Assembly: GCA_903937385.1 (NCBI GenBank)
Contig: CAIZZF010000007.1
Location: forward strand, 1 to 64,000
DNA from: an uncultured Holophagaceae bacterium
GTDB taxonomy: Bacteria; Acidobacteriota; Holophagae; Holophagales; Holophagaceae
DNA length: 64,000 nucleotides
Direction of reading: 5' to 3'
The translations under genes and the position numbers were made by a program. A model generated the notes under the pieces. The model did no database searches and was not told the origin of the DNA. It saw only the letters and a program-made list of their open reading frames with translations. Each line of letters starts with the position of its first letter. Within the stretch, counting starts at the first letter, position 1. Of this stretch, positions 34,843 to 42,872 are shown one piece after another.

Positions 34843-35997
34843 ATGCGCCGCCCCTCGTCCCAGACTGCCGCCCTGCTGGTGACGGCGCTCGCGTTCCATG
34901 TGGACATGCTCCTCTACTACCTGCTGGTGCCGCTGTTGCCGCGCTACGCGCGGGACCTGCACCTCAACCCGATGCAGGTCGGGGTGCTCTTCGGCAGCTA
35001 CGCAGTGGCCCTGCTGCTGGCCACCTTCCCCGTGGCGGTGCTCACGGACCGCTACGGCCGGCGGCTGCCCATGCTCTGGGGCCTGGCAGGTCTGGCCGTG
35101 ACCACGCTGGTGTTCGCGGTGTCGAACCAGTACTGGCTGCTGGTGCTGGCGCGGTTCTGCCAGGGGGTCGCGGGCGCGGCCACCTGGCTGCCGGGCATGG
35201 CGCTGCTGGCGGACCACTTCCCGGCCGAATCCAGGGGACGCGCCATGGGCACGGCCTTCGCCGCCGCCAACCTGGGCGTGCTGATCGGGCCGCCCCTCTC
35301 GGGCTTCCTCGCCCAGCACGCGGGACCTGCGGCGCCCTTCCTCCTGGGGGCAGGGCTGGTGGCCCTGGACGCTGCGGGCCGGGCCTTCCTGCTGCCCGAG
35401 GTCGAGCCTGACCGGGGTGAGCGCCTGCCCTTTCGCCAGCTGCTGGCCAATCCGGTGATCCGGGTCTTTGCCGGGGCCATGGCCCTGGGCTCGTGCCTGT
35501 GGGGTCTGCTGGAGTCGACGGTCCCGCTGGACATGGACCACCGGCTGGGCCTCGGCCCTTCGGGCATCGGGCTCTGCTTCGCGGCCATGGCCCTCGCACA
35601 CACCTTCACGTCGCCCCTGATGGGACGCCTGTCCGACCGCATCGGCCGGGCCAAGGTCCTGCGCATGGGGCTGGTGCTGACCCCGCTGCTTCTGCCCCTG
35701 CCGGCCCTGCTGCCGAAGCTCTGGATGGTGGTGCTGGCGATGATGGGGCTGGGCAGCACGGCGAGCTTCATCATGAGTCCCTGTAGCCCGGCGGTGGCCG
35801 ATCAGGTGGAGCAGCAGGGCAGCCAGAGCTTCGCCTCGGCCTTCTCCATCCTGAACCTCGCCTACTCCGTGGGCCTGATGATCGGACCCCTGGTGGGCGG
35901 GGTCCTGGTGCAGACCCTGGGCCTGCCCCTCGCCCTGGGGCTCTGCGGGCTGGGCTTCGCCGCCTACCTGCTGGCCGTGGGTCGCGTCAGCGCTTGA
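34843..35997 (+). CDS. MFS transporter
   Basis: A 384-residue protein with 12 predicted transmembrane helices. The MFS motif A variants appear after helix 2 (LTDRYGRRLP) and after helix 8 (GRLSDRIGRAKVL), marking the two six-helix halves. This is the layout of drug/H+ antiporters and other small-molecule exporters; the substrate is not readable. The start is taken at ATG 34843, as later starts would remove helix 1; its AAGGG is very close to the ATG. The 3' end overlaps a convergent methyltransferase gene by 11 bases. Confidence 0.87.
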   Translation: MRRPSSQTAALLVTALAFHVDMLLYYLLVPLLPRYARDLHLNPMQVGVLFGSYAVALLLATFPVAVLTDRYGRRLPMLWGLAGLAVTTLVFAVSNQYWLLVLARFCQGVAGAATWLPGMALLADHFPAESRGRAMGTAFAAANLGVLIGPPLSGFLAQHAGPAAPFLLGAGLVALDAAGRAFLLPEVEPDRGERLPFRQLLANPVIRVFAGAMALGSCLWGLLESTVPLDMDHRLGLGPSGIGLCFAAMALAHTFTSPLMGRLSDRIGRAKVLRMGLVLTPLLLPLPALLPKLWMVVLAMMGLGSTASFIMSPCSPAVADQVEQQGSQSFASAFSILNLAYSVGLMIGPLVGGVLVQTLGLPLALGLCGLGFAAYLLAVGRVSA

Positions 35998-36700
35998 TTG
36001 CCCGGTAGATCCAGCGGTCCGCCGCCTCGTCCCAGGGCCGCCCGTCCAGGCCCCCGCAGGCCTGCGCCACCTGGAAGCCCGCCGTCTTCAGGGCGAATCG
36101 CACTTCCAGGTCCGTCGGGATCCAGATGTCGTGGCAGAAGCGCTCCCCCTGGCAGAGCCGCTCGGTGAGGATGCGGCGACCGTCGGGACTCCAGGTGACC
36201 CGTTCCTGGTAGCCCTCCTGGTAGTCCATCCAGTACCCATCGACCTCAACCACGCTCGCCTGGAGGCGGGAGCGCCCCGCCAGATCCAGGAGCAGCGCAC
36301 CGCCGGGCCGCAGCACCCGGGCAAACTCGGTCAGCTGCTGCAGGTTCTCGGCCTCGGTGGCAAAGTAGCCCCAGCTGGTGTAGGCGCAGAACACGCCGTC
36401 GGCAGCGGCGTCCTTGAAGGGCAGGGCCCGGAGGTCCAGCCGGACCAGGGGCGTCGGCTGGCTGGTGTGGTGCCGGGCCAGGTTCAGGGGGCTCAGGTCG
36501 CCACCGATGACCTGCAGGCCCCGGTCTCTCAGGTAGGGGTTCAGCCGCCCCCACCCACAGGGGAGATCCAGCACCCGGCAACCGGCTGGAAGGTCCAGCA
36601 GGGCGGCCAAGGCAGGGCCCTCCTGAGCCGCCTCCTCAGCCTTGTCCGCGTAGATGGTGAAGTAGGCGGGATGGTCGAAATCCCGGACGAACCAGTCCAT
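35987..36700 (-). CDS. Class I SAM-dependent methyltransferase
   Basis: A 237-residue protein with the Rossmann-like methyltransferase core: motif I VLDLPCGWGRLNPYL, motif II acidic residue in VIGGDLSPLN, then ADGVFCAYTSWGYF and LRPGGALLLDL. Such enzymes transfer methyl from S-adenosylmethionine to small molecules or quinones; the substrate is unknown. It lies just downstream of the tautomerase/winged-helix gene on the same strand (27-base gap), so both may share a transcript. Confidence 0.82.
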   Translation of the reverse strand: MDWFVRDFDHPAYFTIYADKAEEAAQEGPALAALLDLPAGCRVLDLPCGWGRLNPYLRDRGLQVIGGDLSPLNLARHHTSQPTPLVRLDLRALPFKDAAADGVFCAYTSWGYFATEAENLQQLTEFARVLRPGGALLLDLAGRSRLQASVVEVDGYWMDYQEGYQERVTWSPDGRRILTERLCQGERFCHDIWIPTDLEVRFALKTAGFQVAQACGGLDGRPWDEAADRWIYRAIKR

Positions 36701-36727
36701 GGGCCCAGTCTGGCAGACGCCTGGGGT

Positions 36728-37273
36728 TCAGGCCTCCTCGGCCTTCACGAGCTTGACCTGGGGCACGCTCTGGGGGCTGGGAACACCCTTCCAGACGTAG
36801 CGGGTCCCGCGCTTCTGGCCGCTCTTGGCGATCTGCTCGGACTCTTCCAGTTCTGTGAACAGGCGCCGCAGGGTGGCCGGAGCCCAGTCGCATTCCTTCA
36901 GGCCCAGGGCCTCCTGGGCCTCGAAGCTGCTCAGGGATCCCTTGTCCTGCAGGGCCTGGCTCAGCTTGTTCTTCAGGTCCTCAAGCTCGGGCTTGGAGCG
37001 CCGGGCCTTGGTCTTGAAGGCGGGGGTGGCGTCGGCGATCGGAGCGGCCACGGGTGCCTTGGGGGCAGGGGCCTGGGGCTGGGTGGCGGCAGGAGCGCTC
37101 TGGGCCTCGACGAGCAGGCCATCCAGGTACATGTCGCCACGCTCGGCCTGGAAGAACACCACCACAGAGCCTGGGGTCAGACCTTCATTCTGGAGGGCGG
37201 TGATGATTCGCTCGCCAATCCGTGACTTCTGGTCGGAAGAAAGATAGGGGGATTTAATCGTAACAACGGCCAT
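36728..37273 (-). CDS. Tautomerase-fold and winged-helix fusion protein
   Basis: About 181 residues from ATG 37273 (GGAGC six bases upstream). Residues 1-55 (AVVTIKSPYLSSDQKSRIGE, then VVVFFQAERGDMYLDG) resemble the beta-alpha-beta unit of 4-oxalocrotonate tautomerase, but the catalytic N-terminal Pro is replaced by Ala, so classical tautomerase chemistry is unlikely. A Pro/Ala linker (about 60-90) leads to a helical domain (about 95-165) that resembles a winged helix (LKNKLSQALQDKGSLSSFEAQ, then WAPATLRRLFTELEES) followed by a basic strand. It may be a DNA-binding regulator with a ligand or oligomerisation head. It is divergent from the fur gene. Confidence 0.6.
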   Translation of the reverse strand: MAVVTIKSPYLSSDQKSRIGERIITALQNEGLTPGSVVVFFQAERGDMYLDGLLVEAQSAPAATQPQAPAPKAPVAAPIADATPAFKTKARRSKPELEDLKNKLSQALQDKGSLSSFEAQEALGLKECDWAPATLRRLFTELEESEQIAKSGQKRGTRYVWKGVPSPQSVPQVKLVKAEEA

Positions 37274-37301
37274 GGGTGCTCCACTATGTTTAAGCAATCT
37301 A

Positions 37302-37339
37302 TATAATATCCCACTAAGAAAATTCTGATAAATATTTAT
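37302..37339. promoter_or_regulatory. Divergent AT-rich control region upstream of fur
   Basis: TATAAT at 37302-37307 reads forward toward fur as a -10 box without a good -35. ATAAATATTTAT (37328-37339) is a perfect 12-base palindrome between that box and the fur start, a possible operator for either divergent gene. Confidence 0.4.
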
Positions 37340-37377
37340 TTTATGACTAATCGGGTAGACTTCCCGGCGAGGGCCTC

Positions 37378-37878
37378 ATGCGCAAGCCAAAGATCGAACG
37401 ACCCGAGGAACAGCAACGCTTCGAGACCTTTCTGCGCTCCCGCCAGCTGAAGCTGACCGGCGAGCGGCTCGAACTGGTCGAGGAAGTCTTTGGCCAGCCC
37501 CACCACTTCGACGCCGACCAGCTGCACATGGCGCTCAAGCAGAAGAGCAAGGCCATCAGCCGGGCCACGGTCTACCGGACGCTGGACTTGCTGGTGCAAT
37601 GTGGTCTCGTTCGCAAGAGCACCCTCGGGGATCAGCACGCGCACTATGAGGCGGTCCGCAGCGACGAGCACCATGACCACCTGATCTGCCTGAACTGCGA
37701 TGCCATCATCGAGTTCTACCGCCCTGACCTGGAGGCCCTACAGGACCAGATCTGCACCGAGTTCGCCTTCCGGCCCATGCACCACAGCCACCACATCTTC
37801 GGGCTCTGCAAGGCCTGTCAGGGCCGGGCCACGGACGACTCGGTGCTGGCCCACCGCATGAGCCAGCTGAATACTTAG
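37378..37878 (+). CDS. fur: Fur-family metal-responsive regulator
   Basis: A 166-residue protein with the Fur plan: N-terminal winged helix (LKLTGERLELVEEVF, HFDADQLHMALKQ, SRATVYRTLDLLVQCGLV) and a metal-binding dimerisation half with DEHHDHLICLNCDAIIEF and CKAC, giving the two CxxC structural zinc sites. This could be Fur proper, or a Zur/PerR relative; the HHDH cluster fits Fur or PerR. GCGAGGG precedes the ATG. It probably controls iron genes such as the feo operon 5.6 kb away, although no clear Fur box was found there. Confidence 0.88.
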   Translation: MRKPKIERPEEQQRFETFLRSRQLKLTGERLELVEEVFGQPHHFDADQLHMALKQKSKAISRATVYRTLDLLVQCGLVRKSTLGDQHAHYEAVRSDEHHDHLICLNCDAIIEFYRPDLEALQDQICTEFAFRPMHHSHHIFGLCKACQGRATDDSVLAHRMSQLNT

Positions 37879-37976
37879 CTGTTGGCTGTCGGCTGTCGGC
37901 TCAAGAGGGGCTCGGCGGAGTGGGGGGGGCGCGACCGAGTGGGTCGGCGCTGGCTGATTGCTGCTAGCTGATAGCC
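37877..37976. repeat. Heptad repeat array, copy 1 (fur-add spacer)
   Basis: The left end reads GCTGTTGGCTGTCGGCTGTC, a seven-base GGCTGTC unit in tandem; the right end at 37951 reads GGCTGATTGCTGCTAGCTGA then TAGCC, related units in the opposite sense. Together they can form an imperfect stem-loop around a G-rich centre. The same unit family occurs at 40879-41066. Confidence 0.6.
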
Positions 37977-38030
37977 CGCCGCCCGCGGCGTGCGGTGGCC
38001 ACGGACCCAGCGTTGGCGGTAGTCTGGACC

Positions 38031-39098
38031 ATGGCAAAACTCACGATCCAGGATCTCCAGCGGCTCCCCAAGACGGACCTTCACGTCCACCTGGACGGGA
38101 GTCTGCGCATCCCGACCATCCTCGAGCTGGCTGAAGAGCAGAAGGTGAAGCTCCCTGCCAACTCGGTCGACGGCCTGCGGCCCTTCGTGGAGGTGGGCGA
38201 CGACTGCAAGTCCCTGGTGGAATACCTCCGGGCCTTCGACGTCACCCTCTCGGTGATGCAGACCTACGACAGCCTGGTCCGCACGGCCTTCGAGCTGGCC
38301 GAGGATGCGGCGCTGGAGAACGTCCGCTACATGGAGGTGCGCTACAGCCCCATCCTCCACCAGCAAAAGGGCCTGACCATGCACGCCATCGTGCAGGCCG
38401 TGCTGGAGGGCCTGGCCAAGGCCGAGCGGCAATACAACATCAAGACCGGTGTCATCCTCTGCGGCATGCGGCACATCTCCCCGGACATCTCGCTGCGGCT
38501 GGCGGACCTGACCGTGGCCTTCAAGAACAAGGGCGTGGTGGGCTACGACCTGGCTGGCGCCGAGGAGAACTTCCCCGCCAAGCGCCACAAGGACGCCTTC
38601 GGCCGAGTGCTCCAGAACAACATCAACTGCACCCTCCATGCGGGTGAGGCCTACGGGCCCGAGAGCATCCACCAGGCGATCCACCTCTGTGGCGCCCACC
38701 GCATCGGCCACGGCGTGCGGCTCATCGAGGACGGCGACCTGCTGAACTACGTCAACGACCACCGCATTCCGCTGGAGTGCTGCCCCTCCAGCAACGTGCA
38801 GACCAAGGCCGTGAAGAAGATGGCCGATCATCCCATCCGGCTGTTCTACGACCTGGGCCTGCGGGTCACGGTGAACACGGACAACCGCATGGTCACGGGC
38901 ACCACCGTCAGCCGCGAGTTCCAGGTCATCCACGACGAGCTCGGGTTCAACCTTGAGGAGATCAAGGAGCTCATCCTCATGGGCTTCAAGAGCGCCTTCC
39001 TGCCCTACGCCCTGAAGCGGGCGATACTGGCGGAAGTGGTGCACGAGCTCAAGGCCTTCAAGCCCGAGAGCCTCGAGAGCAAGCGGGAACACCTGTAG
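38031..39098 (+). CDS. add: Adenosine deaminase
   Basis: A 355-residue metal-dependent hydrolase. TDLHVHLDGSL gives two zinc ligands (His18, His20); LHAGEAYGP holds a further His and the catalytic Glu region; RIGHGVRL and SSNVQT follow; and VNTDNRMVTGT holds the final Asp ligand. The enzyme converts adenosine to inosine in purine salvage. ATG 38031 gives the family-typical N-terminus, whereas a GTG at 37995 would run into the upstream repeat. The 3' neighbour, a DHH phosphoesterase, follows after 26 bases and may be co-transcribed, joining two steps of nucleotide recycling. Confidence 0.9.
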   Translation: MAKLTIQDLQRLPKTDLHVHLDGSLRIPTILELAEEQKVKLPANSVDGLRPFVEVGDDCKSLVEYLRAFDVTLSVMQTYDSLVRTAFELAEDAALENVRYMEVRYSPILHQQKGLTMHAIVQAVLEGLAKAERQYNIKTGVILCGMRHISPDISLRLADLTVAFKNKGVVGYDLAGAEENFPAKRHKDAFGRVLQNNINCTLHAGEAYGPESIHQAIHLCGAHRIGHGVRLIEDGDLLNYVNDHRIPLECCPSSNVQTKAVKKMADHPIRLFYDLGLRVTVNTDNRMVTGTTVSREFQVIHDELGFNLEEIKELILMGFKSAFLPYALKRAILAEVVHELKAFKPESLESKREHL

Positions 39099-39124
39099 TA
39101 TCCTGACTTGTGAGGTCAAGATTC

Positions 39125-40120
39125 ATGCTGGACCGCTTCGCCGCCTTTCTCGACAGCCACGCCAAGATTCTCCTCACCACCCATGAGAATCCTGACGGGG
39201 ACGGGGTGGGTGCGGCCGTGGCGCTGGCCGCCTACCTGAAGGCCCAGGGCACCGAGGTCCGGATCGTGCTGACCCCCTCGCTGCCGGAGAACCTGCGCTT
39301 CCTGGATCCCCTCGGCTGGGCGGAGGTCTACGAGCCCGCCGGTCGCCATGCGGACCTGGCCCAGTGGCCCGATGCCTGGCTGCTGGTGGATGCCTCCGAA
39401 CCCCAGCGCATGGGGCCCCTGACGTCAGCCTTCCTGGCGACTGGCGCGGTCCGGGCCTGCCTCGATCACCACCTGAAGGACGCCCCGGAAGGCTTCCACG
39501 CTGAGTTCACGGACAGCACCGCCAGCGCCAGCGCCGAGCTGGTCTACGACCTCGTCCGGCCGCGCGTCGGGGGTGAGCTGCCGCCGGTCATGGTCCAGGC
39601 GCTCTATGCCGGTCTGGTGAGTGACACGGGCAACTTCCGGCACTCCAACAGCACGCCGAAGGTGCACCAGGCCGCAGCGGACCTGATCGCCCAGGGCGCC
39701 CATCCCTCCCGCACTTTCAACGCCCTCTACCAGACCGCCACCCCCGCCAAGCTCAAGCTCTTCGGCCGGGCCATGGGGGGGCTGCAGCTGCGCGGTGAGG
39801 GCACCTTCGCCTACGTGGCGGTCACCCAGGCAGACCTCGTGGCCTGCGGCGCGACCCCCGAAGATCTTGACGACCTGGTCGAGGAACCCCGCAAGCTCAA
39901 GGGCGTGGAGGTGGCCGCCCTGTTCTCGGAGACGGCCGATGGCCGCGCCAAGGTCAGCCTCCGGTCCCGGGAGCGGGTGGATGTGAATGCGGTCTGTCGC
40001 CAGTTCGGCGGCGGGGGACACCGGCTGGCTTCCGGCGCCAAGGTCGCCCTGGCTCTGCCGACGTTCATCGCCCAGGTGGAGGCCGCGGTCCTGGCCCAGA
40101 TGGGACAAAGTATTGTCTGA
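39125..40120 (+). CDS. nrnA: DHH/DHHA1 phosphoesterase (NrnA-like)
   Basis: A 331-residue protein with HENPDGDGVGA (metal-binding motif I), a LVDAS motif, CLDHHLKD (the DHH motif) and a C-terminal DHHA1 domain ending GGGGHRLASGAKV. This is the layout of NrnA/MgpA, which degrade nanoRNAs and pAp or c-di-AMP products with manganese. ATG 39125 has GAGG upstream and is chosen over GTG 39110. It follows adenosine deaminase closely, so both may recycle nucleotides. Confidence 0.85.
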   Translation: MLDRFAAFLDSHAKILLTTHENPDGDGVGAAVALAAYLKAQGTEVRIVLTPSLPENLRFLDPLGWAEVYEPAGRHADLAQWPDAWLLVDASEPQRMGPLTSAFLATGAVRACLDHHLKDAPEGFHAEFTDSTASASAELVYDLVRPRVGGELPPVMVQALYAGLVSDTGNFRHSNSTPKVHQAAADLIAQGAHPSRTFNALYQTATPAKLKLFGRAMGGLQLRGEGTFAYVAVTQADLVACGATPEDLDDLVEEPRKLKGVEVAALFSETADGRAKVSLRSRERVDVNAVCRQFGGGGHRLASGAKVALALPTFIAQVEAAVLAQMGQSIV

Positions 40121-40218
40121 TACAATAATCTTCAAATGAGATCGATTCTAAAAATCGACGATCCTTTTTCCCCGTTGTGGCATCCAAGACGTTGAACCAA
40201 CTTCCCTGGACTCCCCCC

Positions 40219-40878
40219 ATGTCTCCCACCGATCCCAGCAGCGCCCCGAAGCTTGAGCTCTTCTGCAAGCTCCAGGCAGACAAAGTCCCCTTCATCGCCA
40301 AGGCGAACGTCCCCTCCGTCTTCGGCAAGTTCACAGTCTATGGCTTCCTCGAGCACGCCACCGGCAAGGAGCACCTGGCCATCGTCAGCGGCGAGATCGA
40401 TGCCCGCCGCCGGATCGCGGTGCGCGTCCACTCTGAGTGCTGGACCGGGGATGTGCTGGGCAGCCTGAAGTGCGACTGCCGTCAGCAGCTGGAAGAGGGG
40501 CTGCGCCACGTGGCCGAGCATGGCGGCATGGTGCTCTACCTGCGCCAGGAGGGCCGCGGCATCGGGCTGCTCAACAAGCTCAAGGCCTACACCCTCCAGG
40601 AGCAGGGGCTGGACACGGTCGAGGCGAACCACTCGCTGGGCTTCCCGGATGACCTGCGCACCTACGACTGCGCGGTGGAGATGCTCAAGTTCTTCGGCAT
40701 CACGAAGGTGAAGCTGCTCACCAACAACCCCCGCAAGATCGGGGCACTGGAGTCCGCCGGCATTGATGTGGACCGTGAGCGCCACCAGCAGGCCTCGAAC
40801 CCTCACAACCTCCGCTACCTCAAGACCAAGGCCCGCAAGAGTGGGCACATGCTGGACTTCGAGGAAGAGGCGCTCTAG
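40219..40878 (+). CDS. ribA: GTP cyclohydrolase II
   Basis: About 219 residues. HSECWTGDVLGSLKCDC carries the three zinc Cys, and RQEGRGIGL, NHSLGFPDDLRTY and LLTNNPRKI complete the family pattern. The enzyme opens GTP to 2,5-diamino-6-ribosylaminopyrimidinone phosphate, the first step of riboflavin synthesis. It is a stand-alone RibA, not fused to RibB. Start choice is uncertain: ATG 40219 has a poor ribosome site, and a GTG at 40177 would add 14 residues. No FMN riboswitch is evident in the 98-base upstream gap. Confidence 0.9.
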   Translation: MSPTDPSSAPKLELFCKLQADKVPFIAKANVPSVFGKFTVYGFLEHATGKEHLAIVSGEIDARRRIAVRVHSECWTGDVLGSLKCDCRQQLEEGLRHVAEHGGMVLYLRQEGRGIGLLNKLKAYTLQEQGLDTVEANHSLGFPDDLRTYDCAVEMLKFFGITKVKLLTNNPRKIGALESAGIDVDRERHQQASNPHNLRYLKTKARKSGHMLDFEEEAL

Positions 40879-41066
40879 GGCTGTCGGGTATCAGCTGTCA
40901 GCTGTCAGCTGTCGGTTAAAGAAGGACCTGGCTGGGCTTTGGGTGCATTGCCGAAACCTGCAGTTGATAGCCGAGGGCTGACAGCTGAGAGCCTAGTCCT
41001 GACCACACGCTGAGCCTGGAGCGGCCATCTTTTCCTGACAGCTGAGAGCCGATAGCTGATAGCTAT
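40879..41066. repeat. Heptad repeat array, copy 2 (ribA-DUF2721 spacer)
   Basis: The left arm 40879-40915 holds tandem seven-base units (TATCAGCTGTCAGCTGTCAG, then CTGTCGG). A middle piece (40961-40993, CAGTTGATAGCC and GGCTGACAGCTGAGAGCC) and a right arm (41035-41066, CTGACAGCTGAGAGCC then GATAGCTGATAGCTA) contain the same unit inverted. The arms can pair into a long hairpin filling almost the whole spacer. Confidence 0.65.
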
Positions 41067-41071
41067 ATCCC

Positions 41072-41515
41072 ATGTCCATCCCCGTTTCCGACCAGACCAT
41101 CTCCGACATCTCTCACGTCATCCAGCTGTCGGTGGCTCCAGTCTTCCTGCTGACGGCCATCGGCACGATCCTCGGGGTGCTCTCCACCCGGCTGGCCCGG
41201 ATCGTGGATCGTGCCAGGGCGCTGAACGACCGGCTCGAGACCGTCACGGAAGACCGGATGCCGGCCATCCACCAGGAGATGCAGAGCCTGGCTGCTCGGC
41301 GGCGCTTCGTGAACTTCGCGATCACCTCCGGGACCATCTCGGCGCTGCTGGTGTGCGTCAGCATCGCCACGGTGTTCCTGGGAGCTGTCCTGAAGGCCAG
41401 CATCGCCATTCCCGTGGCGACGCTGTTCATCCTCGCGATGGGTGCCTTCGTGGCCGCGCTGGTGTTCTTCCTGCGGGAGATCTTCCTCGCGGTGAGGAGT
41501 CTCCACCTGGGCTGA
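41072..41515 (+). CDS. DUF2721-family membrane protein
   Basis: A 147-residue protein with an N-terminal helix (VAPVFLLTAIGTILGVLSTRL), a charged loop (RIVDRARALNDRLE) and two further membrane helices at about 75-100 and 105-130. The ISHVIQLSVAPVFLLTAIG start is typical of the DUF2721 family, whose function is unknown. It is bounded on the left by a heptad repeat array that ends only a few bases before the ATG, so no normal ribosome binding site is evident. It is convergent with the pseudouridine synthase gene. Confidence 0.8.
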   Translation: MSIPVSDQTISDISHVIQLSVAPVFLLTAIGTILGVLSTRLARIVDRARALNDRLETVTEDRMPAIHQEMQSLAARRRFVNFAITSGTISALLVCVSIATVFLGAVLKASIAIPVATLFILAMGAFVAALVFFLREIFLAVRSLHLG

Positions 41516-41519
41516 GTGC

Positions 41520-42830
41520 CTACAGGCTCTTGATCGCCGCGATCTCCTGGGGGCTGAGGAAGCGCCAGGTGCCGGGCTTGAGCAGCGGGTCCGCCAGGGG
41601 GCCGAACTGGACCCGGCGCAGCTTGCTGACGGGGTGCCCCACGGCGGCGAACATGCGACGGATCTGCTGATTCTTGCCCTCGGTGAGGGTCACCTTGAGC
41701 CAGGGGTTGTCGCCCTTCTCGGCGACCTCGATGTGGCAGGGCTTCAGGCGCTGGCCGCTGAGGAGGAAGCCCTCCTGGAACTCCTTGATCAGCTCGTTGG
41801 TCGGGTTCCGGTGGACCTTGACGAGGTAGACCTTGGGGATCTCGTGCTCGGGACCCATGAGCACCTTGGCCAGGGCGCCGTCGTTGGTCATGAGCAGCAG
41901 GCCCTCGGAGTTGAAATCGAGGCGGCCCACGGGATAGAGACGGCCCTCCACACCATTCAACAGGGCCATCACCGTGGGCCGGCCGCGGTCGTCCTTCACA
42001 GTGGTGACGTAGCCCTTGGGCTTGTTCATCAGGATGTAGACCGGGTCCTCCCGCTGGATGGGCTGCAGGTCCACGGTGATGACGTCCCGGCGGGGATCGG
42101 CCAGGGTGCCCAGCTCGGTGATGGTCACGCCATTCACCTGGACGTGGCCCCCGAGGATGATGGTCTCGCAGGCCCGGCGGCTGGCGATGCCCGCGGCGGC
42201 GAGGATCTTCTGGAGGCGCTCCTGGCCGGCCTTCACGATCCGGGGCGCGGCCTTGCGGACGGGCGTGGGCTTCGGGGCCGGTGCGACCGGAGCGGCGGGC
42301 CGCCGGCCCGGGCGGCTCCCGGCGGCAGGTTTGGCACCGGGGCGGCTTGCGGGTCTGGCATCTGTGCGAGACGTCCTCGGGGCTTCGGAGCGGGTGGCGG
42401 GCCTGGAGGTGCGTCCGGCTGGCCGGGTCTCGGAACGGCCGTCTGCCGGGGCTTCAGCGTAAGCGGTGGGTCGGATGCCGGGACGGGACGCCGGGCGGGA
42501 AGCCCTCGGCGCTTCGGAGCGGGCGGCGGGTCTGGACCCGCGTGCAGCGGGCCGGGTCTCAGAGTGGCCGTCCGCCGGGGTCTCCGCGTGGGCGGTGGAC
42601 CGGGCGCCGGGGCGGGCTGCTGGCCGGGTGTCCGGGCGCGGTGACCTGGGGGCCGTGGAGCGGGTGGCAGGCCTGGAGGTGCGCCCCGCCGACCGGGTCT
42701 CGGTGCGGGCGTCTGCCGGGGCTTCAGCGCGGGCGGCGGGTCGGGTGCCCGGACGGGCCGCGGGCCGGCTGGTGCTGGATCGCTTGGTGGCGGGCGCAGT
42801 CCTGGACCCCTTCGGGGCGGGTGTTCTCAT
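41520..42830 (-). CDS. rluB: RluB-type pseudouridine synthase with repetitive basic arm
   Basis: The 436-residue product has a conserved C-terminal half: an S4 RNA-binding domain (RLQKILAAAGIASRRACE) and the RsuA/RluB catalytic core with GRLDFNSEGLLL (catalytic Asp) and KNQQIRRMFAAVGHPV. This fits 23S rRNA U2605-type modification. The N-terminal 195 residues are not part of the family: they are Arg/Ala/Pro/Ser/Thr-rich and contain about three imperfect copies of a 40-odd-residue unit with AEAPADxRxETR and SRPATRSEAPR. The arm is very basic and presumably disordered, likely strengthening RNA binding. AGGAGA precedes the ATG. Confidence 0.87.
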   Translation of the reverse strand: MRTPAPKGSRTAPATKRSSTSRPAARPGTRPAARAEAPADARTETRSAGRTSRPATRSTAPRSPRPDTRPAARPGARSTAHAETPADGHSETRPAARGSRPAARSEAPRASRPASRPGIRPTAYAEAPADGRSETRPAGRTSRPATRSEAPRTSRTDARPASRPGAKPAAGSRPGRRPAAPVAPAPKPTPVRKAAPRIVKAGQERLQKILAAAGIASRRACETIILGGHVQVNGVTITELGTLADPRRDVITVDLQPIQREDPVYILMNKPKGYVTTVKDDRGRPTVMALLNGVEGRLYPVGRLDFNSEGLLLMTNDGALAKVLMGPEHEIPKVYLVKVHRNPTNELIKEFQEGFLLSGQRLKPCHIEVAEKGDNPWLKVTLTEGKNQQIRRMFAAVGHPVSKLRRVQFGPLADPLLKPGTWRFLSPQEIAAIKSL

Positions 42831-42872
42831 GGCGTCTCCTTCGGCGTCTCCCGACGCGGATGTTCCAGTCTA

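Noticed and set aside
40879-41066. Reading the heptad arrays as a CRISPR
   Set aside because: Units are 7 bases, degenerate and not separated by unique spacers of regular length; no cas genes are nearby.
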